The notes below the pieces were generated by a model. It was not told where the DNA came from. It worked only from the letters and a program-made list of their open reading frames with translations, and did no database searches. Positions 46,857-56,029 of a stretch of 64,000 nucleotides of DNA are shown here, piece after piece (within the stretch, counting starts at the first letter, position 1; each line of letters begins with the position of its first letter). Origin of the DNA: Nitratireductor sp. (lineage in GTDB: Bacteria > Pseudomonadota > Alphaproteobacteria > Rhizobiales > Rhizobiaceae); contig NZ_CP051236.1 in NCBI RefSeq assembly GCF_017794765.1, forward strand, positions 2,928,176 to 2,992,175, written 5' to 3'. The translations under genes were made by a program, and so were the position numbers.

Positions 46857-47756
46857 TCAAAACCGACCGGATTCGCTGAAAATGTCGAAAGTCGAGCGAA
46901 TATGGTCGGCCGCAGCCCGCACCGGCGCCGAGGCATCAGGAGCAACGACCATGCCGATGTGATAGTTGCATAACTTGGGCAACCCGTCTTTCGGGCCAAG
47001 TTCCACGAGATCGTCCCGCAGGAAGGATTTGGGCAGCGGGGCGATGGCGAGATCCGACAGGATCGCAGCCCGCTGGCCGGCCGTGTGAGCGCTCATGTAG
47101 GCGATACGGTAATCGCGGCCATCATTTTCCATGGCGGAAAGCGCGCCGGCGCGCCAGGCGCATCCTTCCTCCCAGAGGGACAGCGGCAGCGGTTCACGCA
47201 GATGAGCGCAACCACCCTTGGCGCCAGCCCAGACGATGGGTTCGGTGAAGACGATCTGAACACTGCTGTCTTCAGATCCTTCAGTGCAGGTGAGAAGTGT
47301 AAGGTCGAGCTGCCGGTTGGCCATGCGCTTGCGCAGGTTCGCGCTCTGGTCGATGACCACATCAACGGCAATGGAAGGGTGGGTTTCTGCAAAGCGTTTG
47401 AGAACGCGGGGTAAGATGCGCTCGCCATAATCGTCTGGCGATCCTAATCGAACGATGCCGCTGATATCGGGCATGACGAACTTGGAAACCGCTTCCCGGT
47501 TCAGGGCCAGCAATCTCCTTGCATAGTTCAATAATAACTCACCATCTGCTGTGAGTGACACCGATCGCGCATCGCGCTGGAATACCGAGCGTCCTAACAT
47601 TTCCTCGAGCTTCTTGATCTGCATGGAAACGGCTGAGGGCGTCCGGAAAACCGCGTTGGATGCTGCGGTGAAGCTGCCGGTCTCGGCGATCGCGACAAAG
47701 GTGCGCAGAACGTCGAGCTCCAATAAGGGCATCGGATGATTGAGGGGGGCGTTCAT
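46857..47756 (-). CDS. LysR-family regulator (VtlR/LsrB-like)
   Basis: 299 aa. The N-terminal winged HTH LELDVLRTFVAIAETGSF and FRTPSAVSMQIKKLEEMLGR is followed by a LysR effector domain. The opening PMPLLELD and the genome position, divergent from a DUF1127 small-protein gene, resemble VtlR of Brucella and LsrB of Sinorhizobium. The start MNAPLNHP has GGAG six bases upstream. Two inverted repeats in the 130-bp gap are candidate binding sites. Orthology by resemblance only. Confidence 0.85.
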   Translation of the reverse strand: MNAPLNHPMPLLELDVLRTFVAIAETGSFTAASNAVFRTPSAVSMQIKKLEEMLGRSVFQRDARSVSLTADGELLLNYARRLLALNREAVSKFVMPDISGIVRLGSPDDYGERILPRVLKRFAETHPSIAVDVVIDQSANLRKRMANRQLDLTLLTCTEGSEDSSVQIVFTEPIVWAGAKGGCAHLREPLPLSLWEEGCAWRAGALSAMENDGRDYRIAYMSAHTAGQRAAILSDLAIAPLPKSFLRDDLVELGPKDGLPKLCNYHIGMVVAPDASAPVRAAADHIRSTFDIFSESGRF

Positions 47757-47767
47757 GCCGTTCTCCA

Positions 47768-47819
47768 TTCAATAACTTTGAACAAAAGGATCATTCGATT
47801 GTGTTTGATTGAACATCAA
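47768..47819. promoter_or_regulatory. Two LysR-type inverted repeats
   Basis: TTCAATAACTTTGAA (47768-47782) and TTGATTGAACATCAA (47805-47819) each have 5-bp arms around a 5-bp spacer and contain a T-N11-A core. They lie between the LysR gene and the DUF1127 gene. Confidence 0.55.
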
Positions 47820-47886
47820 CCTTGCGGCATAGTCAACCTTGTCAGGCGATGACGTCTGGCAAGCAGCCAGACAGAGGAGAAGGACA

Positions 47887-48069
47887 ATGTCTGTATTCAC
47901 ACGCATGAACCAGTATGTCCGCCACTACCGGACAGCTTTGAACCGTCGGCGGACCGAGCGTCTGATCGACACGCTTCCTGCAGAAATCCGCAAGGATATC
48001 GGTTGGCCCGCACACTATACCGGCATCCAGTCCGACGGACAGGACAACCGCAGCATATCCCGTTTCTGA
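47887..48069 (+). CDS. DUF1127-family small protein
   Basis: 60 aa, Arg-rich, ending with the family core RRTERLIDTLPAEIRKDIGWP. AGGAGAAGG precedes the ATG. In Brucella and Agrobacterium, VtlR activates small DUF1127 genes, and here the divergent LysR may do the same. Such proteins have been linked to RNA metabolism and to phosphate/stress responses. Confidence 0.82.
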   Translation: MSVFTRMNQYVRHYRTALNRRRTERLIDTLPAEIRKDIGWPAHYTGIQSDGQDNRSISRF

Positions 48070-48098
48070 AGGCACGTCCTGGCAAGGAGGAGTGTGGA

Positions 48099-48230
48099 AT
48101 GACATTGCTGACAAAGGCCCTGAAGGCCGTGCGCGATTTCGCGATCGAATTCGATGCAATGACCCATCACGCGAAATATGGCACTCACCCCACGGAGAAG
48201 CCCAGGCCATCTGGCCGGTGCTCACACTGA
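48099..48230 (+). CDS. Small hypothetical protein
   Basis: 43 aa: MTLLTKALKAVRDFAIEFDA then a His/Pro-rich end. AGGAGG eight bases upstream and its place 29 bp after the DUF1127 stop support translation. No family recognised. A terminator follows at 48282. Confidence 0.55.
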   Translation: MTLLTKALKAVRDFAIEFDAMTHHAKYGTHPTEKPRPSGRCSH

Positions 48231-48281
48231 TATGAGAGCAAAAGCCACGCGCTTACGCGCAGCCCATCATAAATCAGGCTG

Positions 48282-48314
48282 ACCCCGACCCGCATGTCGG
48301 GGTCTTTTTTTTTT
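48282..48314 (+). terminator. Rho-independent terminator
   Basis: Stem ACCCCGAC / GTCGGGGT with a 6-base loop (CCGCAT), followed after one C by a run of ten T. Ends the DUF1127/small-protein transcript, or a small RNA starting between 48231 and here. Confidence 0.92.
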
Positions 48315-48501
48315 GCAAACCTGGCGCTGCAGACCACGTGGATGTCGCTTTTTCTAACGTGCACTTCGCATTTTCCATCTCCCCGACGGCCCGCAAGCGA
48401 TAACTTACCGCTATCGAACGAGCGACCCCACTCCATCATACATGAGAAGGCGCTTGGTGAGAGCCGATTGTCTTTCGATAAACGTGTCTTTGGAGCGCAG
48501 A

Positions 48502-48642
48502 ATGAAGCTTTTTGCCCGCTTTATACGCCGTCAACGAGGCTCGAACCCGAACACGGTGTTCGCCCGTCAGCGGTTCGGCAAGACGATGCCGGGTGAGACC
48601 GGCGCACTCGCCGCTTCTCGGTTCGGTTTTCTCGTCAACTGA
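48502..48642 (+). CDS. Possible small basic protein
   Basis: 46 aa (MKLFARFIRRQRGSNPNTVF, then ARQRFGKTMPG). GGAG sits 8 bases before the ATG, and N-terminal basic/hydrophobic character resembles the DUF1127 protein upstream. No domain; it may be spurious. Confidence 0.4.
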   Translation: MKLFARFIRRQRGSNPNTVFARQRFGKTMPGETGALAASRFGFLVN

Positions 48643-48861
48643 CCGATCGATCCATCTCAGGCCTTGGTGAACGACCACCGTGCCACACCGGCGCGGTGGA
48701 GAAGAGCGTTTACGCACTCGGCACGTCGGCAACAATCGCAAGTGCCAGTAAAACGCGCCCAGCGCGACCTCCCGGATTGACAGAAAACCCGTTTCCTGAT
48801 GACGCTTGGATGACAGCGACCTGACCCGGGAAGCGGGCGTCATGTGCGATCGGGAGGCACC

Positions 48862-49860
48862 ATGCCGGGCGAGAACCATCATAAACGGTCAATCGTTTTC
48901 TTTCTCATCCCCGACTTCACCATGATGGCTTTCTCGGCGGCCCTGGAACCTTTGCGAACTGCCAACCGCATGGCCGGCCATGAAGCCTATACGTGGCGAC
49001 TGGCAAGCAGCGACGGAGCCCCCGTACGAGCATCGAACGGCGTGGAGGTGGCCGTCGGGTCTTCTCTCGCAGCCGAACGGCAGAAGATGGTCGGGCATGA
49101 GCGGCCCTCGATGGTCATCGTCTGCGGCGGCCTCAATATCGAGGATTACAACAACAAGACCGTATTTGCCTGGTTGCGTGAGGAGTACAATCGCGGCGTC
49201 GCCATTGGTGGGCTGTGCACGGCGGCCTATGTCCTGGCCGGAGCCGGCCTACTCACGGACCGGCGTTGCGCGATCCACTGGGAAAACCTGCCAGGTTTCG
49301 CCGAACGATACCCCCGCGCCAACGTGTTCGCCGACCTTTTCGAGACAGAGGCGAATATCTACACCTGCGCCGGTGGCACAGCGGCAATGGACATGATGCT
49401 GAAACTGATCGGCGAGGATTTCGACGAGAGCCTGATCAACCGTGTCTGCGAACAATTGTTGACGGATCGCGTCCGTAGCCCCTCCGACCGTCAGCGCCTG
49501 CCGCTCAGAGCCCGGCTTGGCGTTCAGAACTCCAAGGTGCTGACCATCATCGAATTGATGGAGGCCAACCTGGCCGAACCGCTTTCACTGGTACAGATCG
49601 CGGAGAATGTCGGCCTCTCGCGCCGCCAGATCGAGCGGCTGTTCCGGCAGGAGATGGGACGTTCTCCTGCACGCTACTATCTGGAAATCCGGCTCGACCG
49701 GGCCCGCCACCTCCTGATCCAGTCCTCCTTGCCCGTGGTGGAAGTTGCCGTCGCCTGCGGCTTCGTCTCGGCTTCACATTTCTCCAAATGCTACCGCGAA
49801 CTCTACGCCCGCTCCCCCCAGCAGGAACGCGCTGACCGCAAGCAGCTTCTCGTCGCTTGA
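48862..49860 (+). CDS. GlxA/GbdR-type AraC-family regulator
   Basis: 332 aa. The N-terminal class I glutamine-amidotransferase-like domain (FFLIPDFTMMAFSAALEPLR, CGGLNIEDY, GGLCTAAYVLAGAGLL) is used for ligand sensing. The C-terminal AraC double HTH (LVQIAENVGLSRRQIERLFR, ACGFVSASHFSKCYRELYA) binds DNA. This architecture includes GbdR, which controls glycine betaine and dimethylglycine catabolism, and fits the dimethylglycine-dehydrogenase-like gene 1.5 kb away. GGGAGG precedes the ATG. Confidence 0.88.
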   Translation: MPGENHHKRSIVFFLIPDFTMMAFSAALEPLRTANRMAGHEAYTWRLASSDGAPVRASNGVEVAVGSSLAAERQKMVGHERPSMVIVCGGLNIEDYNNKTVFAWLREEYNRGVAIGGLCTAAYVLAGAGLLTDRRCAIHWENLPGFAERYPRANVFADLFETEANIYTCAGGTAAMDMMLKLIGEDFDESLINRVCEQLLTDRVRSPSDRQRLPLRARLGVQNSKVLTIIELMEANLAEPLSLVQIAENVGLSRRQIERLFRQEMGRSPARYYLEIRLDRARHLLIQSSLPVVEVAVACGFVSASHFSKCYRELYARSPQQERADRKQLLVA

Positions 49861-49940
49861 CCAAAAAATGGATCGCTCGTGTCGGAGCGGAGGCGCGCCA
49901 TTCGTCCTCGCAGCATAGACAACCAATGGGAAGCACCACA

Positions 49941-50426
49941 ATGACCACGACAATCGACGTCACACCGTCCGCCGAAAACGAACTGGTTCTTGCGCGCATC
50001 ATCGACGCGCCGCGCGAGAAAATCTTCCGTGCCTGGACCGAGCCGGAGATCCTCAGGCAATGGTTCGTGCCAAAGCCCTGGACCATCTCGAAGGTGGAGA
50101 TGGATGTCCGCCCGGGTGGCTCCAGTCTTGTCGTCATGAGGGACCCCGATGGCAACGAGTATCCCAATCCCGGCGTGTTTCTTGAGGTGATCGAGAACGA
50201 GAAGATCGTAACGACCGATGCGTTCACCGAGGCCTGGAAGCCCTCACAAAAGCCCTTCATGACCATGATACTTACCCTGGAAGATGCAGGCGAAGGCAAA
50301 ACACGCTACATCGCCAGGGCGCGGCACTGGAACGCGGACGATGTCGAAGCCCACGAGAAGATGGGCTTCCATGAGGGATGGGGCCAATGCGCCGAGCAGC
50401 TTGAGGAAATCGCCTCCAGACTGTAA
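49941..50426 (+). CDS. SRPBCC (AHSA1-type) domain protein
   Basis: 161 aa helix-grip domain: ARIIDAPREKIFRAWTEPEI, LRQWFVPKPW, VEMDVRPGG, DGNEYPNPGVFLEVIE, and HEGWGQCAEQLEEIA. Such proteins bind small hydrophobic ligands or act as co-chaperones. The start MTTTIDVTPSA has GGGAAG upstream. It follows the AraC gene by 80 bp; the link may be only proximity. Confidence 0.85.
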   Translation: MTTTIDVTPSAENELVLARIIDAPREKIFRAWTEPEILRQWFVPKPWTISKVEMDVRPGGSSLVVMRDPDGNEYPNPGVFLEVIENEKIVTTDAFTEAWKPSQKPFMTMILTLEDAGEGKTRYIARARHWNADDVEAHEKMGFHEGWGQCAEQLEEIASRL

Positions 50427-50432
50427 GCGCCG

Positions 50433-51275
50433 TCAGGGGTCGCGCCACATCCAGGAGCGATCCCGCCACATCTTTTCACCGACAAGACAGTCGTAGGCAC
50501 TGTGAAACTGGGCAAGCACCACCTGCGGTTCGTGCTTTTTCGCGTCGGCCAGTTCCAGTACCAGTTTGCGCCGAATGGCTTCGGGAAACTGTGACCACTC
50601 ATTGACCGGGACGACAAAAGCGCCCGGCCCTCCGATCACGCAGTTTCGATAATAGGTATCGAGATCCTTGACGTCGAAACTGGTGGTCAGCCCCCCATTG
50701 GTCATCAGGGGCAGACCGTTGATGGTGATGCCCATATCCACCAGCCGGTCGCGTGCCGGTACCACCGGGCCGCCCTGGTTGTTGGGACCATCACCGGAAA
50801 CATCCACCACACGGCGCAGCCCCCGGAACCCGCTTTCAGCCAACAGATCACCCGCAAAATTGAGCGCGCCCGAAATGGAAGTCCGCCGCGCACTGCTAGG
50901 GGGATTGGCCGACAATTGGTCGGCCACCCTCCGGGCATCGTCGGCAGAGGCAATCCGCGTCCAGGGTATGATGATCCGCTGGGAAAAGTGGCCTGCCCAT
51001 TCAAAATAGGTCACGGCAATCTTTCCGTGCAGCCCGCTTAAAATGGCATTGACGACATCGTCGTGAACAAGGGCTTCTGCATAACCGCGGCGCTGTATCT
51101 CCAGTTCGCCTGACGACATGGACAGCGAGACATCGACAGCCAGAACGAGCTGGACATCAACGATTTCCTGAGCCGTCGCTGGCGGTGGGTCAGCAAAAAA
51201 AGCGCCAAGAACCCCCGCGAAAGCAGCAATCATGCCGCTTCTATAAAATCGCCGAGCCTTTGTTGACCTGCGCAT
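50433..51275 (-). CDS. DUF1194 (von Willebrand A-like) secreted protein
   Basis: 280 aa with an N-terminal signal peptide (about 35 residues). The VWA fold has an intact metal site DVSLSMSS (DxSxS) and later VDVSGDGPNNQGG. DUF1194 is common in Rhizobiales and uncharacterised; a periplasmic protein-protein adhesion role is likely from the fold. It converges with the SRPBCC gene, stops 6 bp apart. Confidence 0.85.
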   Translation of the reverse strand: MRRSTKARRFYRSGMIAAFAGVLGAFFADPPPATAQEIVDVQLVLAVDVSLSMSSGELEIQRRGYAEALVHDDVVNAILSGLHGKIAVTYFEWAGHFSQRIIIPWTRIASADDARRVADQLSANPPSSARRTSISGALNFAGDLLAESGFRGLRRVVDVSGDGPNNQGGPVVPARDRLVDMGITINGLPLMTNGGLTTSFDVKDLDTYYRNCVIGGPGAFVVPVNEWSQFPEAIRRKLVLELADAKKHEPQVVLAQFHSAYDCLVGEKMWRDRSWMWRDP

Positions 51276-51379
51276 GGCTCAGTGTAGCGCATGATCACTC
51301 GCGCACAAATCCCGCAATTTGGCGTAATCGCCCAGCGTCTGGCTCCCCTGAAGAAGTGCAAAGCACGACTTGCAATTCG

Positions 51380-53899
51380 CTAGCCGTCAGTGCGCAAGGC
51401 GGTGTTCTCCGGGTCGAACGGGCTTTCTCCGATCACCTTTGCCGGATGGAGCTTGCCCAGAATCCTGATTTCCAGCTCAGTCCCTGGCGCGGCATGCGCG
51501 GGGCGCACCATGGCGAGCGCCAGGCTTTTGCCCACCCGCCATCCATAGCTGCCGTGGGTGGCGCGCCCGACCAGTTCTCCTGCCTTGTAGATGGCCTCAT
51601 TGCCGCGTGCGTCTGCATCAACCACACCACCCACCTCAAGGGTGACGTAGTTCCAGTTGAGGCCTTTCTCGCGCTGTTTGAGAAGTGCCTCACGACCGAT
51701 GAAATCCCCCTTGTCGGTATGGACGAAACGGTCGAGCCCGCTCTCCCACGCCGTGTATTCGATGGAGAGTTCGCGCGGAATGAGACGATAACTCTTTTCG
51801 ATGGCCATTGCCGTCATGGCGCGAATGCCGAAGGGCTTGATGCCGAATTCCGTGCCTGCCTCCATGACAAGATCGAAGATCAGGTTCTGCTGCTCGATGG
51901 GATGGTGCAACTCCCAGCCAAGCTCACCGACAAAATTCACGCGCAGCGCATGGGCGCTCGCCCGCCCGATGGAGACCTCCTTCCCCGAAAGCCAGGGGAA
52001 CGCCGCGTTGGAGAGGTCCGCGCGGGTGAGCCTGCGCAACACGTCCCGGCTTTTCGGCCCGGCCAGAACGAACACACCATATTGCTGCGTCATTGGCCGC
52101 AGAGCAACGGACCCGTCCTCGGGAGCAAGCTTGAAAAGAACATCATGGTCATGCGTCTCATAGGCGCCGGCGGACACCAGATAGAACCGGCCCGGCTTCC
52201 ATTCATAAACGGTAAACTCCGAGCGCACCCCGCCATTCTTCGTGAGCAGATGGCACAGCGCCACACGTCCCCGTTTCTTCGGGATACGATTGGCGAAAAT
52301 ACTGTCGAGCCAGGCCCTTGCGCCGGGTCCCGAAACCTCGATCTTGGCGAAGGCCGACATGTCGAGAAGCCCGGCATTCTCGTGGACGTTCCTGACCTCA
52401 TCACCGACATGTTCAAAATAGTTGGAGCGCCGGAACGACCATTTCTCTACGACACGGCCATCCGCAAGCGCCGGCGCGTGATTGTGCTTCAAAAGCACGT
52501 CCGCACCAACCCCAAGTTCGCTTTCCGGCACCGCATAGCCTGCCGGCGCAAACCAGTTGGGCCGCTCCCACCCGTAAACGGAACCGAACACCGCACCGAG
52601 CCGCTTCATCCGCTCATAGGCAGGCGTGGTTTTCAGCGGCCGCGCGGCCGGGCGCTCCTCATCCGGGTAATGCACGGTGAAGACGTTGGCATAGGCCTCC
52701 TCGTTCTTCTCGCGCAGATAGCCCTCGGTGGCATAGGGGCCGAAACGGCGCGGGTCGACGCCCATCATGTCGATTGACGGTTCGCCCTCCACGATCCATT
52801 CGGCAAGCTGCCAGCCGGCACCACCAGCTGCCGTGACCCCGAATGAATGCCCCTCGTTGAGCCAGAAATTTTTCAGGCCCGGCGCCGGACCGATGATCGG
52901 CGAACCGTCGGGCGTATAGGCGATGGCACCGTTGTAGATCTTCTTGATCCCCACCTCGCCAAAGGCCGGAACACGCGCAATCGCCGTTTCCACATAAGGC
53001 ATGAGACGTTCCAGATCCTCCTGAAACAGCTCGTATTCGCTGTCATCGGTCGGCCCGTCCACATAGCAGCAAGGCGCGCCAACCTCATAGGGACCGAGCA
53101 GGAGACCGCCATTCTCCTCACGCATATACCAGGAGGAATCGCTCTCGCGCAGGACGCCCATCTCCGGCAGCCCCGCTTTCCTGCGCGCGACAATGGCCGG
53201 GTGCGGCTCGGTGACGATATACTGATGCTCGACCGGGATCACCGGCACGTCGAGCCCGACCATGGCGCCCGTCCTGCGGGCGAAATTGCCGGTGCATGAG
53301 ATAACATGCTCGCAGGCAATCCCGCCCTTGTCGGTGGTCACCGTCCACGATCCATCTGCCTCCTGTGTGATCGCCGTCACCGCGGTGTGCCGGTAAATCG
53401 TGGCGCCAAGATCGCGCGCGCCCTTAGCCAGCGCCTGCGTCAGATCCGCAGGCTGGATATACCCGTCGTCGGGATGCTGGATCGCACCGAGCAGCCCGTC
53501 CGTCTCGCAAAGCGGCCAGATCTCCTTCACCTGATCGGGCGTGAGAACATTGACGGGAATGCCGATGGTTTCTGCAATGCCGGCATAATACATATACTCG
53601 TCCCAGCGGTCCTTCGTGCGCGCCAGACGAATATTGGAGCATCGCGTGAAACCGACATTCATGCCGGTTTCCTCCTGAAGCTCCTGATAGAATTTCACCG
53701 AGTATTTGTGGATCTGTCCGACCGAGTAGCTCATGTTGAACAGTGGCAACAGGCCGGCGGCATGCCAGGTGGAGCCCGATGTCAGTTCCTTGCGCTCGAT
53801 CAGAACCGCATCCGACCAGCCCTTTTTGGCCAGGTGATAGAGCGTGGAAACGCCCACCACACCGCCACCGATGACAACCGCGCGCGCCTGCGTTTTCAT
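51380..53899 (-). CDS. Dimethylglycine/sarcosine dehydrogenase-like flavoprotein (FAD + GcvT domains)
   Basis: 839 aa. The N-terminal DAO-type FAD domain has VVIGGGVVGVSTLYHLAKKG and SGSTWHAAGLLP, whose W-H is the covalent-FAD histidine motif of dimethylglycine dehydrogenase. A linker and a C-terminal aminomethyltransferase (GcvT) folate-binding half follow, with FVGELGWELHHPIEQQNL. It would demethylate dimethylglycine or sarcosine, passing the carbon to THF. The start MKTQARAVV has GGGAG upstream. With the corrinoid block it could complete betaine demethylation. Confidence 0.9.
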   Translation of the reverse strand: MKTQARAVVIGGGVVGVSTLYHLAKKGWSDAVLIERKELTSGSTWHAAGLLPLFNMSYSVGQIHKYSVKFYQELQEETGMNVGFTRCSNIRLARTKDRWDEYMYYAGIAETIGIPVNVLTPDQVKEIWPLCETDGLLGAIQHPDDGYIQPADLTQALAKGARDLGATIYRHTAVTAITQEADGSWTVTTDKGGIACEHVISCTGNFARRTGAMVGLDVPVIPVEHQYIVTEPHPAIVARRKAGLPEMGVLRESDSSWYMREENGGLLLGPYEVGAPCCYVDGPTDDSEYELFQEDLERLMPYVETAIARVPAFGEVGIKKIYNGAIAYTPDGSPIIGPAPGLKNFWLNEGHSFGVTAAGGAGWQLAEWIVEGEPSIDMMGVDPRRFGPYATEGYLREKNEEAYANVFTVHYPDEERPAARPLKTTPAYERMKRLGAVFGSVYGWERPNWFAPAGYAVPESELGVGADVLLKHNHAPALADGRVVEKWSFRRSNYFEHVGDEVRNVHENAGLLDMSAFAKIEVSGPGARAWLDSIFANRIPKKRGRVALCHLLTKNGGVRSEFTVYEWKPGRFYLVSAGAYETHDHDVLFKLAPEDGSVALRPMTQQYGVFVLAGPKSRDVLRRLTRADLSNAAFPWLSGKEVSIGRASAHALRVNFVGELGWELHHPIEQQNLIFDLVMEAGTEFGIKPFGIRAMTAMAIEKSYRLIPRELSIEYTAWESGLDRFVHTDKGDFIGREALLKQREKGLNWNYVTLEVGGVVDADARGNEAIYKAGELVGRATHGSYGWRVGKSLALAMVRPAHAAPGTELEIRILGKLHPAKVIGESPFDPENTALRTDG

Positions 53900-54128
53900 A
53901 CTGCCACTCCCTCGTCGCTCCGGCCCGATCACGCAGGCAGGATGTCGCCCCTGATCCGAAACGATCCTAGTCTGCCGAAGACTGGCGTTCTTTGCCTGAA
54001 TGCGACATCGCCGAAACGGCCCGCGCCATTAAGCAAAACGCTTGTTTTGCCCGGTCGATTAACTTCTTTTCACCGCCTGTCCGGTAAAACCGGCCTCAAC
54101 GGCAGGATGTTTGTTTGCGGGGACACAC

Positions 54129-55856
54129 ATGACAATGGCGGTCGAACACACATCAACGGTGAAGCGGCGCGGATGGCTGACGAGCCCGGTGTCAGTTCTC
54201 GCCATGGTGGCGTTCGTCATGGTGGTGTTTCTCGCCCTGCCCGTTAATGTACCAATCGGCCCCATGTACTGGGACCTCTTTATTTACTTCGACGCTGCCA
54301 ACAGGCTCTTCTCCGGTCAGGTTCCGGCCACGGATTTCTTCGCGCCGGTAGGGCCGCTCGGTTATTATCTGTTCGCTGGCGGCGTGAAACTCTTTGCCAG
54401 CGCGCAGCCGCTGCTTCTTGTCCACTGGTCTCTCTTTGTAGTCACCGCCCCGCTGATGGCGGTGGCGCTCTGGCAGGTGGATCAAAAATCGCGCGCGAAG
54501 GCGTTAGCGCTGCTCCTGCCATTTCTTGTCTTCGCGATCCTGCCTTTCAACACACGGGAGTTCTACTCATTCCCCGGTTCGGACGGGTTCGGCATTTACA
54601 ACAGGCAGGTCTGCCAGCTTCTCTACGTGCTCATCGTGGCTCTCATCTATCTGCGCGACCAGCGTCTCCTGCTCATCTCCATCGTGGCCGGCATGTCCGG
54701 GCTTTTCCTGACAAAGATCACCGGTTTCGTGTCAGGCGGTTTGCTTTGCGCCTTTGCCTTTGCTGCAGGTCGACTGTCGCTGCGAACCGCTGTCACCTCC
54801 GCCGTCCTGTTCCTTGGCATACTCGGCATCCTGGAAATCTCGAGCGGTTTCACGCTCAACTATTTCGCCGATATCCTGGCACTGGTGGTGATGAACGAGG
54901 GAAGCCTTCTGCCGCGTTTCCTTCAGGCTGCGTCCCACACATTCGGCATTGTCGCTCCGGCAGGTCTTCTCGCGCTCGCTCTGCTCTTCCACGATCGCGC
55001 CCACCTCCTGGAAAAGCTTCGCTCGGGAAGCTTCCCGGGCATTGCTCGCGTCATCGACCATGAAGCGTTCTGGATCGTGGCGGTGCTCATCGCCGGCATT
55101 TTCTTCGAGACCCAGAACACAGGAAGCCAGGCGCTCATCTTCATATGGCCCGCAGTTCTGCCCGCCCTCACCCGGCTCTGGCAGACCGAAACGGCGCGCG
55201 GCCCGGCCTTTCTCGCCGCCGCCGCCCTTGCCGCTGCCGCAGCACTCCCGCCATTGGTCAACACGATGGAGCGCGCGGCCCGCACATATATCGGCGCGAT
55301 CAAGAACGTGGAGCTGCCAAACCGCAATCTGAAAACGCTGGGTCGCGTCAACATGCGCCCCGAGGTCCTTCGCCGCTCCGAAAAGATGCTCGATTTTTAC
55401 GTCCGGCACCGCGAGACCTATGCCGACTTCATTCGCATTCAGGAACTGCCGGCCTATATGTACTATTCGGAATTCGATTTTCAGGCAGCGCATCTTCTCG
55501 CCATTGACGGGGCCATGGACGCAATCCGTGAACTGGAAGCCGAACAGGGCATCAGGTTCGAAACCATCCTCAACCTCAATTTCGTCAACCCCTTCCCCTG
55601 GCTTCTCGACCGTCAGGCGCCCCTGCATGTGGCCATCGGCGCCGATCCGACACGCGCCGTCCCCCCGCCGGACACCGACGCGCTGGAAGCCGTCCGCCAG
55701 ACGGATCTGATCCTGCACCCCACCTGCCCGCTGACCACGGCCAATGCGGATCTTCTGAAGATCTACGCACCTGCCATGCAGGAGCACGAGCGTATCACCC
55801 TGAACCAGTGCTTCGACGCCTATCTCAGCCCAGAGATGGCAGACCGGATCGAATAG
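54129..55856 (+). CDS. GT-C-like polytopic membrane protein
   Basis: 575 aa with about ten hydrophobic segments in the first 400 residues and a soluble C-terminal domain of about 180 residues. The first loop, PMYWDLFIYFDAANRLFSGQ, carries acidic residues placed as in GT-C glycosyltransferases that use polyprenyl-phosphate sugars. The C-terminal part (FYVRHRETYADFIRIQ...) is not recognised. The start MTMAVEHTS has GGGGA upstream. It converges with the polyprenyl-pentose operon and could be its terminal transferase; inferred. Confidence 0.65.
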   Translation: MTMAVEHTSTVKRRGWLTSPVSVLAMVAFVMVVFLALPVNVPIGPMYWDLFIYFDAANRLFSGQVPATDFFAPVGPLGYYLFAGGVKLFASAQPLLLVHWSLFVVTAPLMAVALWQVDQKSRAKALALLLPFLVFAILPFNTREFYSFPGSDGFGIYNRQVCQLLYVLIVALIYLRDQRLLLISIVAGMSGLFLTKITGFVSGGLLCAFAFAAGRLSLRTAVTSAVLFLGILGILEISSGFTLNYFADILALVVMNEGSLLPRFLQAASHTFGIVAPAGLLALALLFHDRAHLLEKLRSGSFPGIARVIDHEAFWIVAVLIAGIFFETQNTGSQALIFIWPAVLPALTRLWQTETARGPAFLAAAALAAAAALPPLVNTMERAARTYIGAIKNVELPNRNLKTLGRVNMRPEVLRRSEKMLDFYVRHRETYADFIRIQELPAYMYYSEFDFQAAHLLAIDGAMDAIRELEAEQGIRFETILNLNFVNPFPWLLDRQAPLHVAIGADPTRAVPPPDTDALEAVRQTDLILHPTCPLTTANADLLKIYAPAMQEHERITLNQCFDAYLSPEMADRIE

Positions 55857-55921
55857 GCGCGGCAGCTCTTTCAAAGCCGGGCGCACGCCCCTCATTCGCC
55901 TGCCTGCACCATCGCAGGCAA

Positions 55922-55948
55922 AAAAGAAGGCCGGGACAAGCCCGGCCA
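55922..55948 (-). terminator. Terminator of the polyprenyl-pentose operon
   Basis: GGCCGGG / CCCGGCC stem with a 5-base loop. On the minus strand it is followed by TTCTTTTTT. It lies 82 bp after the aminotransferase stop. Confidence 0.85.
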
Positions 55949-56029
55949 GTTGTCGCGCGAGAGGCGCTATTCTTAAACTTTTCAGAGCCTTGAAAGGCGA
56001 TCCGGACTCATTCTCTCAAAAGCCGGCGC

